Position numbers and translations under genes: made by a program | Shown: piece after piece, positions 47,501-59,100 of the stretch | Numbering within the stretch: position 1 is the first letter of the stretch | Layout of the letters: each line of letters opens with the position of its first letter | Assembly: GCA_034509495.1 (NCBI GenBank) | Contig: CM067524.1 | Location: forward strand, 3,068,474-3,132,473 | Source: Acestrorhynchus altus | Lineage: Eukaryota; Chordata; Actinopteri; Characiformes; Acestrorhynchidae | Direction of reading: 5' to 3' | DNA length: 64,000 nt | Notes under the pieces: model-generated | Told to the model about the DNA's origin: nothing | Databases searched by the model: none | Seen by the model: the letters and a program-made list of their open reading frames with translations, nothing else

Positions 47501-48706
47501 AGTCAAGGATTGGCCACACGGAGTCTGTTCCACTTGATGGTCTACTGAAGAGTGCTGTGGATAAAGCTGTTAGAAGTCAGAAAGGTCAACTTGATCTTTT
47601 CCTCCGTTTCCTGCTGGGCATCTCACTGAAGTCCAACCAGACACTCCTTTTAGGTTTACTGAGAAAAACACAGAGGAGCTTGGACAACGTTACTGAGTAC
47701 ATAAAGAAAATGATCAAAGGGGATGAATATATGCAGCAGCACGTCTCACCTGAGAGATCCATCAACCTGTTCCTCTGTCTGTCTGAAATGAAGGACCAGT
47801 CTCTCTCCACAGAGATTCAGAAGTATCTTCAATCAGATAAACGGTCAGAGAGGAAGCTCTCTCCTGGACAGTGTTCAGCACTTACCTGCATGATTCTGAC
47901 CTCAGAGAAGGTTCTGGAGGAGCTGGACCTGAAGAAATACAACACCACGGCTGAGGGTTATATCAGACTCATCCCAGCCGTGACCATCAGCAGAACAGCT
48001 CTGTGAGTAATGAAGGAAACTTTCATTAATAACAGATTTAATTACTGACAGATGAGACGGACAACAGACCAGGTTTCAGTGGCTTTGAGCTCCACGGTCT
48101 AATGCACCACCACTATGATCCAAGGACCACTGCTCCAAGTCCCAGGTCACGCTGCTCGCCGGCTGTGGTCCAGATCCAAAAGAGTGCAGTTTGTGACCCT
48201 GTTCACTATATTTCTGCAGAACTTTGAGCTGCATAGAAATTAATACACTATTATATACAGGATTTATTGGATCTTTACAGATGCTTCTGTAACCTCTTGA
48301 TGAGCATCAACAGCTCTTCTTCTGAGCTCCTCAGAAACCTGCTTTGTTCTCCACGATACACTTCCACACAGGTGCTGTGAAGATCAGACTTCTGATAGAT
48401 TCCTGTACTTTAAATAAGACAGGACACGCCCACTCACACCTGATTGGCTCCCACTGATTGAAAACACCTGACTCTAATATGACATTCAGATGATCTGCTG
48501 ATGATAAAGGTTCATATTTTTAGCCTCAGATCTGGAATATTGTCTCGTTGTCCTCCGTAAATCACTGATCGGTGTGATGTTTGTCTTCTTTGTTAGATTT
48601 GGTTTCTGATCTACTTTCAGGACGTTTAGCTGCTGTTAAACGTCTGTTTAAAAAGTTGCTGTTTGATGGTTCAGGAAGGTCTTTAACCTTCTCTGCTCTA
48701 TGACTC

Positions 48707-48740
<34 letters not shown>

Positions 48741-49448
48741 CACTGCGTGAAAGTCTTCATATAATACAGTTATTATTTATCTACAGACTCGTTGACTGCA
48801 ATCTCTCCATGAACTCCTGTGGAATTCTGGAATCAGTTCTACAATCAGCGAACTCCTCCCTGAAGGAGCTGGACCTCAGTAACAATGATCTGCAGGATTC
48901 AGGAGTGGAGCTGCTCTCTGCTGGACTGAAGAGTTCACACTGTAAACTGGAGATTCTCAGGTCAGTGTTTCAGATGAAATCATTCAGTTTTCAGTGCAAC
49001 CAGAGAGAACATGTCCTCATGTCCTCATGTCCCAGTAAAGGGGATCTTCCCACATTTGGACAGGATGTGCTTTGTGTTGCCTTTGACAGAAAGCTCATCC
49101 TCTTCTACCTCCTTTTCTGCAGGTTGTCTGGTTGTATGATCACCGTGAAAGGCTGTGCTTCTCTGGCTTCAGCTCTGAGTTCAAACCCGTCTCACCTGAG
49201 AGAACTGGATCTGAGCTATAATCATCTGGAGTCTGGAGTGAAGCTGCTCACTGATCTGCTGGAGGACCCACACTGTAACCTGGAGACACTACAGTGAGTT
49301 ACTGCGTTCTCTGTCAGTGTGAATGGATTTTCTAATATTAGGAGAACAGAGACGTGGTTTCAGTGTGATAAACTTCATTTGAATGAATCTTCATTAGGGT
49401 GGACCATGGAGGGAAGATGAGGATGAAACACGGATTAAAGAAGTGTAA

Positions 49449-49485
<37 letters not shown>

Positions 49486-50065
49486 TGTTATCTCTTCTAA
49501 TGTGGGCTTTCTGTGTGCAGATTCATGTAAACTCACTTTGGATCCAAACACAGCGAACAGATTTCTCTCTCTGTCTGAGGAGAACACAAGAGTGACGGGA
49601 ATGCTGGAGCTGCAGCCGTATCCGGATCATCCGGAGAGATTTGATGAGTATCAGCAGGTTCTGTGTAGAGAGAGTCTGACTGGACGCTGTTACTGGGAGG
49701 CTGAGTGGAATGGAGATGGAGCTTCTGTAAGTGTGTCCTACAGAGGGATCAGGAGGAAAGGAGGCAGCGGTGAATGTGTGTTTGGACTCAGCGAAGGTTC
49801 CTGGAGTCTGGACTGCTCCAACGACGGCTACTATGTTAAACACAATGCCACCATCGCTGCTGTGCCTGTTGGACCTGTGCCTCACTCCAGCAGAGTAGCA
49901 GTGTATCTGGACTGGCCTGCTGGAGTTCTGTCCTTCTACAAAGTCTCCGCCAGCACACACTCACTGACCCACTTACACACCTTCCACTCCACGTTCACAG
50001 AGCCGCTCTGCGCTGGGTTCTGGGTTGATTCTGTTCATTCAGTGTGTGTGTGTGAGCTGGATTAG
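43846..50065 (+). CDS. NLRC3-like fish NLR (FISNA-NACHT-LRR-B30.2) with in-frame stop
   Basis: This is a cytosolic NOD-like receptor of the large teleost NLR-C family. Seven exons with consistent phases total 1138 codons: 43846-43892 (MELHQSSHAGGTPN), 44034-44495 (repetitive N-terminus), 46032-48002 (FISNA from LYFSKLVLQINTVFERIGHI; NACHT with Walker A GIAGIGKTVSVQK and Walker B VFIFDGLDES; winged-helix part with FCWISATVLQRM and VHLSFQEFLAAVYVF), 48787-48960 and 49123-49293 (one LRR module each, SLKELDLSNNDLQDSG and HLRELDLSYNHLESGV), 49398-49444 (VDHGGKMRMKHGLKK) and 49521-50065 (PRY-SPRY, LTLDPNTANRFLSLSEEN to the TAG). A TGA at 46885-46887 interrupts the NACHT domain at codon 455, after Walker B; the frame stays open on both sides. 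Only two LRR exons is short for the family. It could be a recent pseudogene, a null allele or a base error. Confidence 0.9.
44034..44495 (+). repeat. Exonic 141-bp repeat in the NLR N-terminus
   Basis: Exon 2 consists of about three copies of a 47-residue module. Each has two related halves: SHQSIENQPEISRGGGEPSC and VSIKSDRSIGNRPNFSGGGG followed by EPSCVSA. DNA copies are nearly identical and keep frame. Such N-terminal repeats precede FISNA in other fish NLRs; their function is unknown. Confidence 0.85.
45640..45845. mobile_element. Interspersed repeat family X, right-half copy in NLR intron 2
   Basis: Matches 17600-17775 through CACATCATATCTACTCTGTG, GTGGTCCTGTGGGGTCCTGA and GGTGAAAGGAGGAGAATAAA, and ends near CATGGGTGATCGGTGTAAAT. 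Confidence 0.75.
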
Positions 50066-50607
50066 TGTAGTTGACGGAGTACTGACTGATTGGTGTGTTT
50101 CATATCCAGAACAGGACGAAGATGTCAGTGAGCGTTAACTGTTCTGGTCGGACCCGGTGCCGTGTCCAAAGCCGTGTGGAGGGAATACCAGCGCCGTGTG
50201 AAAAGGCTCATGCAAAAACCTCACTTCTCCAAAACGGTTTTACAGGAAATGAAAACACATTCAGTGTTGAATGGAAATCAATGATGGTTTACTGGTCTTA
50301 CTGGTCCATTCATTCTGACATTAATGAAGAAGGTACAGATTCATATTCACCTGATGTCAGAAAGTGAAAATCATTATATCATATCCCACATATCATTCAT
50401 CTTCCATTAATCATCTCATCTTCCAAATCCTGCAGGATCTGAATCCCCTTCTTCAGAGTTCTTATCAAATGTTCTGTCAGTGGGGAGCAGAGGCGGGTTC
50501 CTTCTGTAGTGTGTTTTGGAACAGAGGTGGATTCTTTGTGAATGATCAACGTGTCCATCGTGTCCACGTCCTGCTGTGCAGTGTCCAGCAGCACGTAGCC
50601 AATGGCT

Positions 50608-50613
50608 AATAAA
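50608..50613 (+). terminator. NLR poly(A) signal candidate
   Basis: AATAAA, about 545 bp past the NLR stop codon; a second hexamer lies about 20 bp further on. Confidence 0.5.
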
Positions 50614-50699
50614 TATCAATACATATTAATAAAAGCAGAACGTGTAAAGGTCTCTTCTTTCCAGAACTGTTCTAATTCAGATACAGGGACCAGCCTGGT

Positions 50700-51010
50700 A
50701 AACCTTCATTCTGTTCACTGGTGGACCTGCTGGTGTGCTTCAGGTCATTGTCCTGCTGCAGAACCCAAGTACACTTGAGCTTAAGGTCAGGAACTGATGG
50801 CAAAACATTTTCTGGTCAAGAGCAGAATTCGTGGTTCCATCACTTACAGTGAGTCGTCCGGGTTCTGAAGCAGCAAAGCTGCAGACCATCACACTACCAC
50901 CACCATGTTTGACTGACGGTACGATGTGTAACGGGATCCACCTTCCGAATAGTTGCACTTTTGTCTTGTCAGTCTACAGAACATTTTCCCAAAATTCTTG
51001 AGGATCGTCA
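50700..51010 (-). mobile_element. Decayed Tc1-like transposase fragment
   Basis: The minus strand encodes VKHGGGSVMVCSFAASEPG, matching the VKHGGGSVMVWG block of Tc1 transposases. After a frameshift, VLQQDNDLKHTSRST matches the QQDNDPKHTS block with the second catalytic Asp. It is different from the 42.7-kb copy. Confidence 0.8.
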
Positions 51011-51607
51011 TCATGATTTTTTGGAAATGTGAGCTGGGCCTTTGTGTTCTTTTGGGTCAGCAGTGGTTTTGGCTGGTGTGTGTGTGTGTGTGTGTGTGAT
51101 AGTGTGTGTCTATATTAAGGTGTGATTAGGGGTTGATGTTCCTGCAGAACCAGTTTATGTTCCTGTGAAATAAACCTGTTCTTCACTGAGACTTGCCGTA
51201 TTCACCCTGAGGGACACGTCCCGAACATTCCACCCAACTCCACCTTCACCTGCACCTCCTTCCAGCAGAAAAAGGAGCAGCTGCACCGAAATGGTGACAA
51301 CACCATACAACTCATACACACCTACTGTCTTTATAACAGCATTATAGTACACTGGTTATGACACAGCAGTGTCACTGCTGACCAACCACAAATGAGCTTC
51401 TGTCTCTGACTTTACATCTACAAGCTGGAGACACTCGGTAGGACCGTCCAATAGAGTGGACAGTGAGTGGACACAGTGTTTAAACACTCCAGCAGCACTG
51501 CTGTGTCTGATCCACTCGTATCAGCGCAATACATGTGTGTGTCTGTGAATGTCTGTGCTTGTGTGTGTGTGTGTGTGTGTGTGTTTTTCTGTGTGTGTGT
51601 GTGTGTT

Positions 51608-51643
<36 letters not shown>

Positions 51644-51831
51644 TTTTATGTGTGTGTGTGTGTGTTGAGAGGAACCTCTGTGTCGAAACCCAGCTGTGAT
51701 TGGTCAGAAATGAGCAGGTGTGTGTTTTGACACCTTTGACTCTGACTACACGCTTTGGGGCGGAGCTGACAGAGGACAGATCAAGCTCTCCACCTGCTCG
51801 AGTGCAGTTCAGTCTGTGATTTCCTGTCAGG
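51011..51831. other. Intergenic NLR to rabgap1l-like
   Basis: Contains a family X left-half copy (51408-51530) and TG/TTTTTCTG microsatellites (51561-51665). The segment 51700-51831 is the likely 5' flank and 5' UTR of the next gene; no clear TATA box was seen. Confidence 0.5.
51408..51530. mobile_element. Interspersed repeat family X, left-half copy
   Basis: GACTTTACATCTACAAGCTG through GTCTGATCCACTCGTA, matching 17453-17570. Confidence 0.75.
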
Positions 51832-52858
51832 ATGATGGAGGAGGTGTCCATCAGTGTGGTGCTAGATGCACAGGTCGTGGAGCAGATGTCTGAGGAGGAA
51901 ATCTTGGCCACACTGGTGTCAGAATCCCTTCCAAAACATGAGGTGAGCTCAGTGCACTTTGGTCATCAGAACACAGTAAACGTGTGCTGGACAGTGAGGC
52001 AGATAGGACAAACAGAGACGGACTTCTTAAAGCAGCAGGTCCAGTGAGGTTCAGTCACTTTGATAGTAGGCATCAGAGTGGGAGTCCCTGATAGTGGGGG
52101 GACTGGGAACCACTAACCTGGGGAATAAAAACCTCACTGCTTTTCTCCTGAATCTGCAGCTGCCTTTTAAAAAGCTGAAGCTGAAGGATGTTAAGCCAGA
52201 TGATCCACTTCACAGGTACCAGGTAAGAGCTGCTACTCCCTCCAGAACTGTGCTTTATGGTTCCCCTGTGAGACTGAAGTGTAGAAGGGGCTTTAATCGT
52301 GGAAACCTCATCTGTCAGACAGAGAACCAGAAGCTTCAGGAGGCAAGTTTGCGCCTGGAGCAGGAGAACGATGTCCTCGCTCACAGACTTGTCACTGGAA
52401 AGATTGCACTGAGGAATGCATTAGACCAGGTCAGTCTCTACAGTCTCCACTCTCTTCACAATGGGGTTCTGTCTGGAGATGGAAGCCAGTACCCTCTGCT
52501 CTCTGTTCTACAGGCAGAGGACCAGGTGGAGGGGCTGACCAAGGAACTCTTAAAAGCCCAGCAGAACCTGATGGTGGCTGAGGAGGAGAAGAGGGAGAAA
52601 GAGGAGGAGACAATGAAGGTCAGAGAGTTATTCTTTACAGCAGCCAACAGGAGCAGCGTTTAAAGACGTACTTTTACACGGATCAACCAGAACATATTCA
52701 CCACAAACCGCAGAACGATGAGCTTCTGTCTCTGACTTTACATCTACAAGGTGGAGACACTCGGTAGGAGTGTCTGATAGAGTGGACAGTGAGTGGACAC
52801 AGTGTTAAACACTCCAGCAGCACTGCTGTGTCTGATCCACTCAACACACACTAACACT

Positions 52859-52910
<52 letters not shown>

Positions 52911-54316
52911 TACAGCTAAAAGAGGTCTTCAGGAGAGAAATGAAAAAGGCAGAAGCTGAAATCAGGAGGATGAATGGAATCATCACAGAATATAAGAAGG
53001 TAAATCTGACCAGAAGAATTACAAACATCAAACTGTCCCACCTGGACTCCATCGGTCAGTGGTTCCTTTTGGGTCAATTTTCGGTTTCGGTTTTGACCAG
53101 CCCAAAATGAGGGTTCTTCAGTAAACAGTCCAAGAACCCTTTCTATGAATACAGGGTTTCTTGCATATTCAGAGTTCTTCAGATTGCTACAGAGGGCTCT
53201 GTATAGAACCTTTTTGAAGAGGGTTCTATATGGCACACAAAGGGTTCTTCAGTAGGTACAAGTTTGACACTGTAACAATAGAAGAACCCTCTATGCCTTT
53301 TCAAAAAGGTTCTATATAGAACCATCTACAGTGCATTCTCCATCAGTCTGAAGAGTTCTTTCACAATGCAGAGAACCCTTTGTTCATGCAAAGGGTTCTC
53401 TGACTGTTGCCTGAACTAGGATCTGTGGGATCTGCTGTATGAATAAATCTGATCTGGATTCAGTATCTGAACTGCATTCACACACGTTTCCTCACGATTT
53501 AGATCTGCTCTCAGCTGAATGCTCAGCTGGAAAGACAGCGGTCAGAAGCTGAAGAGGAGCTGGATCAGATGAAGGTAAGCAGAAGACCTACAAGACCTAT
53601 GAGTTAATTCAGTTTTTTCTGAAGAAGATAAACGTCAATGTGCAAATATAAATGCAAAGGATAATTCAGTGTGTTTAACGTTCCTACAGAAGAAGATGAG
53701 GGAGTGCGACCGCTGCAGGAACATCCTGGACCTGACATGTTTGGCGCAGTCAGAGACCACACACAGCTCGGCTCAGGACATGGAGAAGAACTCTTTGAGA
53801 CAGCAGGTCCAGCATCTGGAAAGGGAGCTTGCACAGACCAAGCTGCAGATGGTGGAGTCACGATGCAAAATCCAGGTCTGTTATTACGACGAAGTCGAAG
53901 CAGAAATGAAATGATCATAATTCAGAGGACACACTATATTAAACTGGTTCTGATACATTTCTTTTACTGTATGATGAAGTTTTCAGAACGCTCAAAAATT
54001 CATACAACAAAATGAGTTCTGAATACGGGCAGGTGTTGGACTAGAAGACCCCACCCATTCTGTCAGGTCTGCAATGATGTCCTCTTTCCTCCTAACTCGG
54101 TTTTCCTCTTCTCAGGAGTTGGAGCACCAGAAGGGGGCTTTGGTGAATGAGCTCCAGGATGCTAAGAGCACCTGGCTCAGGAAGACCCTGGGTTCACTGA
54201 AGACGTCCAACAGTAACAACAGCCTGCCACAGTTGGATCACGGCACTGGCTCTGGCTGGGCCATAATCCGGAGGCTCTCCTGGACTCCATGGGAGGGGAA
54301 AGCAGCAGAGGTGTGA
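51832..54316 (+). CDS. rabgap1l: rabgap1l-type short form lacking PTB and TBC domains
   Basis: Eight exons give a 310-residue, mostly coiled-coil protein: 51832-51942 (MMEEVSISVVLDAQVVEQMS), 52160-52222 (LPFKKLKLKDVKPDDPLHRY), 52319-52429 (QEASLRLEQENDVLAHRLVT), 52514-52618, 52916-52999 (LKEVFRREMKKAEAEIRRMN), 53503-53574 (ICSQLNAQLERQRSEAEEEL), 53690-53875 (zinc-like CDRCRNI, then LERELAQTKLQMVESRCKIQ) and 54116-54316 (ELEHQKGALVNELQDAKSTW to the stop). All phases agree. It matches the C-terminal third of RABGAP1L. The first exon resembles the alternative first exon of the short mammalian RABGAP1L isoform (MMEEISIMVAYDAHVF as remembered). No PTB, kinesin-like or TBC exon was found upstream, where an NLR sits instead. 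It is therefore probably a separate gene or paralogue that kept only the short form. It should lack GAP activity. Confidence 0.87.
52731..52850. mobile_element. Interspersed repeat family X, copy in a rabgap1l-like intron
   Basis: Repeats GACTTTACATCTACAAGGTG, GAGACACTCGGTAGG and GTCTGATCCACTC from the copy at 17453. Confidence 0.75.
53105..53405. mobile_element. Fold-back MITE-like element
   Basis: Several GGGTTCT and AGAACCC motifs face each other, for example AAAGGGTTCTTCAGT and AAAAAGGTTCTATATAGAACC. This is the texture of teleost hAT-type MITEs. It has no coding capacity and lies in an intron. Confidence 0.55.
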
Positions 54317-54556
54317 TGAAAAATGAGGAGGCAGAGATCTATAGAGGAGAACAGCTGTACAGGAGACATCGGAGGACCAGAGAACATGCTAATCACACAA
54401 GGACAGAAGAGGAAGCCCTGAGCAGAGGATGATGAGCTTGTGAGGACTGACTGGAATGATCTACAAGCTGCAGATCTCCTGAAGTTAGTTTTACTTATCA
54501 GTGAATTATGAAAATGCTCTCCTTTAAGACTGATTTATTTTCTTGACTTTGAGTCA

Positions 54557-54562
54557 AATAAA
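54557..54562 (+). terminator. rabgap1l-like poly(A) signal
   Basis: AATAAA within GAGTCAAATAAACC, about 240 bp past the stop codon. Confidence 0.65.
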
Positions 54563-54599
54563 CCACTGAGGTTTTACTTCCCAAAACTGGATTCTATTG

Positions 54600-56150
54600 A
54601 CCTGAAAGTCCACAGTCGTCTAAAAACGAGGGATATGAAGGACTTTAAAAAGGGGAAGTGAATGTAGAACATCTAGACCACCTCAAACATACGTAAAAAA
54701 GCTGTATCATTACAAGTTCAACTTAATCCTTCATTTCTAAATATTTTGTAATAAATAAGATGGAACAGTTTCCTTCTGTCAGCTTCTTCATCACACAGTC
54801 GTCCCTGCACATCAATACTGCACCGCGGTACTCCACCAGCAGGACGTCACACTCAACTGATAACCTGCTCTTACAGCCATCAACACCGAGGCCAGGCATT
54901 CCACCATAAGAGAAGGTAGCCTGGGGAACGACTACACTCTGCTGGTGAACGATAGTGAAAAATGAGGCCAGGAGCCAATTAGATTTATGGAAGCAGTACA
55001 GCTTTCTCAGGTACCAGCAGGGCTGGACAGTTTCATCAACTGTGAGGGGGTGTCATGGGGGTGGGGGTCTGTTTTGATTGGTTTCGGTGGACTGTCCCTT
55101 TCAGCTGCTCAGTGGCCCACACCCATAGCAGCCGGTTGTCCAGTTTTCCCAATCAGTCCATCCCTGATCACGAGACTGACTGAGAAACGTCACCATCAGG
55201 GTGGTGTTGTTTTCTTCGTGTGCTGTTTCTGTTTAAAGCTCATCAATGGAAACTCAATTATTCAAACTTGATTCAACTCAAAACCTTACATCTAATTTGA
55301 ATTCAATTTGAAAGAAATGAACTTAATTTTGCATTCAGCTCAGGCCCCCGACTGACTCCAACACTGGAATGTCATTCAAACAATGTTAAAGCAACGTTTG
55401 ATCAACCGTGACATTGATTATGGTGTGAATAAATGGTGAACTCCATCATCTCGATATACTTTATTTCTTCAAGGTTCAGAGACGATCCCACACTATACAC
55501 ATATAGCACATGGACAGAAGTGTACTTCTCTACAGGGACTAGACAAGCTGTATGTGCATTTGCACATCTGTGTCAGCAAAGGGTGCAGCTTAAAGCAGGT
55601 GAATGAGATCATTAGAAGGGGGGCTCATAAACCTTTGGACATGCAGTGTATTTGTGCTTCTCATCAGAGCACTGATGTGTTTGGGAATCCATAGTTTAAG
55701 ACCACTTAGAACAGTTGATGAACTGGTTCTGAAACTGGTCCCACATTCAGTCCACATTTAGGCTGCACCCCTGTATGTTGGCTTGTAGTTTGAGATCTAT
55801 ACCTTCTTACACAGTCAACCGCAGTCTGTCACACCACCACACTATGAAGATCCCCCATCCCTGGTTGGTTTTTTGGCTGAGCAGTAGATGTACCAACTCT
55901 ACGGGAAAGAAGAACCCCCAGGAGAAGGGTTTGATGAACTTTGGCTGAATAAGAAAAAAATACAGATTGTAATGTCCAGAATATTCTATAAATGATCTGG
56001 AATTTAGGGTCAGTGACATGCGCTGGGAAAAGCCATAAATATACTTTCATGCTGACACATAGCTGGAGACATCCAGAAGATAAGTACATGGTTAGATGTT
56101 AGCTTGTCTCTAAATAATCATTAGCAGACAACATCTGGGATCCGATCATC
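54600..56150. other. Intergenic, convergent 3' ends
   Basis: Lies between the convergently transcribed rabgap1l-like and ifi44-like genes. It holds an end fragment of the CACTATATGG element (55518-55652) and no coding exon. Confidence 0.5.
55518..55652. mobile_element. CACTATATGG MITE, right-end fragment
   Basis: Shares CTCTACAGGGACTAGACAAG and TTTGCACATCTGTGTCAGCA with the typical right part of the MITE seen at 58957-59495, and ends CTTTGGACATGCAGTGTA. Confidence 0.65.
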
Positions 56151-59100
56151 CTAATTGTGAAGATTATCAAAGAAGCTCTCAGTGGCTCTGAGAATCTGAA
56201 CAACAGCATTCAGCAGGAGAATGTCAGTGTGAGGATCCAGCTCCAACTCCTGACTGTAGTTCTTCACTGGAACCACAGCAGAGAGAGAGACTCCCAGGTT
56301 GACGCTCACCTCTTGGACCTGCAGAAAGACATGTTGCATCGTATGCTGTGTTGAACCTTTACAGTAGCTGTACCATCTGATTTTCCAAGCCCTATGTCAG
56401 ATCTCACCGTTTTGTAGATGTAATTACTTTGGTAGAGAGTCTTGAGGTCAGCTGCCAGAGAAGGACAGGCCTCGTCTACCTTGGTGAGCACGACCAGCTG
56501 TGAGATGCCTGTAAATAAGTCACAATGTGTTTTTATTTTATAAATGCATTACAAAGTAGGAATCACTGCCCACTGAGAAGAACCAAGACACAGGAGAAGT
56601 ACATCCTAAACAGCATGAAGAAGAACAAAGGAGAGGAACTCAGACTCTGAAGAAGAACTTCACTAAAAATGAGACAAAGAACCACTGAGAAGAACCAATA
56701 CTCAAAAGGAGAAACTTAAGAGGATGAAGAAGAATCAGTGAGAGGAACTGAGACTCTGGAAATTACCCATCTGGTTGGCTTTCCTCCGGAAGGTGGCCAG
56801 CTTCTCAATCATTTTGCTGGAGAGGAGTTTGACTTTGCTGGAGTCAATCACAAACACAACAGTGTGGATCTTGTCCTTCAGTTCGGGCTCTTTGCAGTAT
56901 GAAGGTGATTCTTCTTGTAGAGGCATTGATGGGTTAAACTAAGGGGAAGAGGTCAGATTGTTTGTCCAGACAGGTCACAGCTGCACATGTAGTAACTTCC
57001 TAATAGCCTAAATGTTCTCTCGGCTGTCCTACCTGATACTTATTCTGAACGTGACCTTTCAGAATGCTTGTGAAATCCTCAATGTCCAGTCCAGCATGTA
57101 CACCCTCTTCTAGTCCCATAGTGTCACACAGAAGGACTGGCAGAAGCGTCCCATCCCTGTCTGCGTTTATGGAATAGGTACGAAACTGTAACGCATAAAT
57201 AATCATTAGCATTTATAAAGTTAGATTTCCAGAAGAAAAGTCTGGGGGTGTTACACTCATCTCTGGGGGGCCTGTATGAGCAGCCCAAGAATATTTTGTC
57301 TTCATACCTGGGTTAGTGACCAGGACCAGGAGGGGTTAAACTTGGGCCCATCTAAGTTGGGGCTTGGAGGGGTCACAGACCTAAACTTTCAGATTAGTCT
57401 AAAGTGGGATCAGACTAGTAAATGTATCAATGTATTTGATGGACATCACCCAGAAGAATCTCCAACCCTGGTCTTGAAGATCAAATTTCCTGCAAATTCT
57501 GGGTTCAACAACAATCTGCCACACCAGCTTCTGCACACAGCTGACGGGCTGGATCAATGGACTGGACTGGCTTGAATGGGAATAGTGGAACAGAAATTTA
57601 GATTCAGGTGGGACCCGAAGGAGGAGAGAAGGAGGGCAGACCGACCTCTAAAGATAAACCTGGGCAAGGCTCACATCACGGACAAAAGTAAATCCCAATA
57701 CCACAGGTCTATCAAATCAAGCTCCTGGTCTTGCAGTAAAATTCAGAAAATCACTTCCTCCTGGATATTCCACCCTCAGCTGGGAGAGGAACTGTTCAGC
57801 AGTGGAATTGTTAGGTGTTTCATTCCTATTAGAACGTAAACCCCTTAAACAAGACCATTTCAAGAATCTCCTATGGTGCTTTCTTAGGATTGTGGTCCAG
57901 GTATGACAAACTTGGATTCTTCCAGGCCACAGCTCTGCAGAGATGTCCATTTCTGGGCATCTTCTCGGACAGAAAGGTGCTTTAGATGGTGCCTTGAGGA
58001 CATTCTTCATGTGTTAAGTAATGACTTAAATGTATATAAAATGAATATGGCTTGATTCTAACTCGAGTATGTGAAGATGGAAGACATTTCCAGAAGGTCC
58101 ACTGTCACTGATGCTCTCCACCAGTCTGGGTTTCATCTTGGTTTCATCAGAGTCAAGAATGTTGTTTCCCACAGTCTGAGGATCCTCTTTGCTCGGTTCT
58201 GATCTGATCTGCAGTGTTAGCTGTGAGGCCTTTAAAAACATGGACGTGTCTCTTCAAATCACATCTAATCAACTGAATACCACAAGTGGAGTCCAATCGA
58301 GGTGTAGAAACATCTCAAAAAGGATTCATTGAAAAAAATCAAAGTGTCTCTACAACTGAATACTTATGTATGTAAATGCAAAAGTAGAGTTTTTCCTTTA
58401 ATACATTTGTAAAAACGTGGAAGGGTCTGAAGATATGTGTCATATGTGTTTTAGCTGATGGTCTGCAGTGCTTTGGTCCACCACGGCCAGAGACGGGACA
58501 CATGCCTTGGTCCATTTACACGAGTAGAAGGACAGGACATCACATAGACAAAGTGCTGTGTATGAAATCATCTACCCTGTGCTGTGAATGTAACGGTAGA
58601 AGCATAAGAGTTTAGACACACGTCTACCTGTGTGGTCAGACTGGTGCCGGCACAGCCCGTGTTGGCCTGGTTGGAGACTTAGCCCTTGAACACAGAGTTA
58701 ATGGAGTTGAAGAAGCTGGACTTGCCAGCTCCAACTGGACCAACCAGCAGAACTCGAGCCTGCTTCACAGAGCGCACTCCATGCGTCCAGCCTGTGACCG
58801 TGTCCATTAGAACCTTCCTCCTCCTACAGAAGCACAACCACACTGCATTACGGCCTGTTCTAGATGGGTTTATAACAGAAGCAGCTGAGCTCTCCTTCGT
58901 AAATCTTTACTGTCCTCAGAACAGTGTGCTAGTCTGTATATCTTCTCCACATACACTATATGGCCAAAAGTTTTGGGACAGCTGCTCATTCACTGTTTCT
59001 TCGGAAATCATGGGGATTAGAATGTTTTAAAGGGTTTGCTTTGGTTGGATTAACTGTCTCTACTGTTCAGAGAAGACGTTCTACTTGGAACATTGCTGTG

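Noticed and set aside
58026..58241. Possible extra ifi44 exon (ASQLTLQIRSEPSKEDPQ)
   Set aside because: The flanking exons 58823-58628 and 57185-57033 join in phase 0 without it, and it has no match to the IFI44 family I know.
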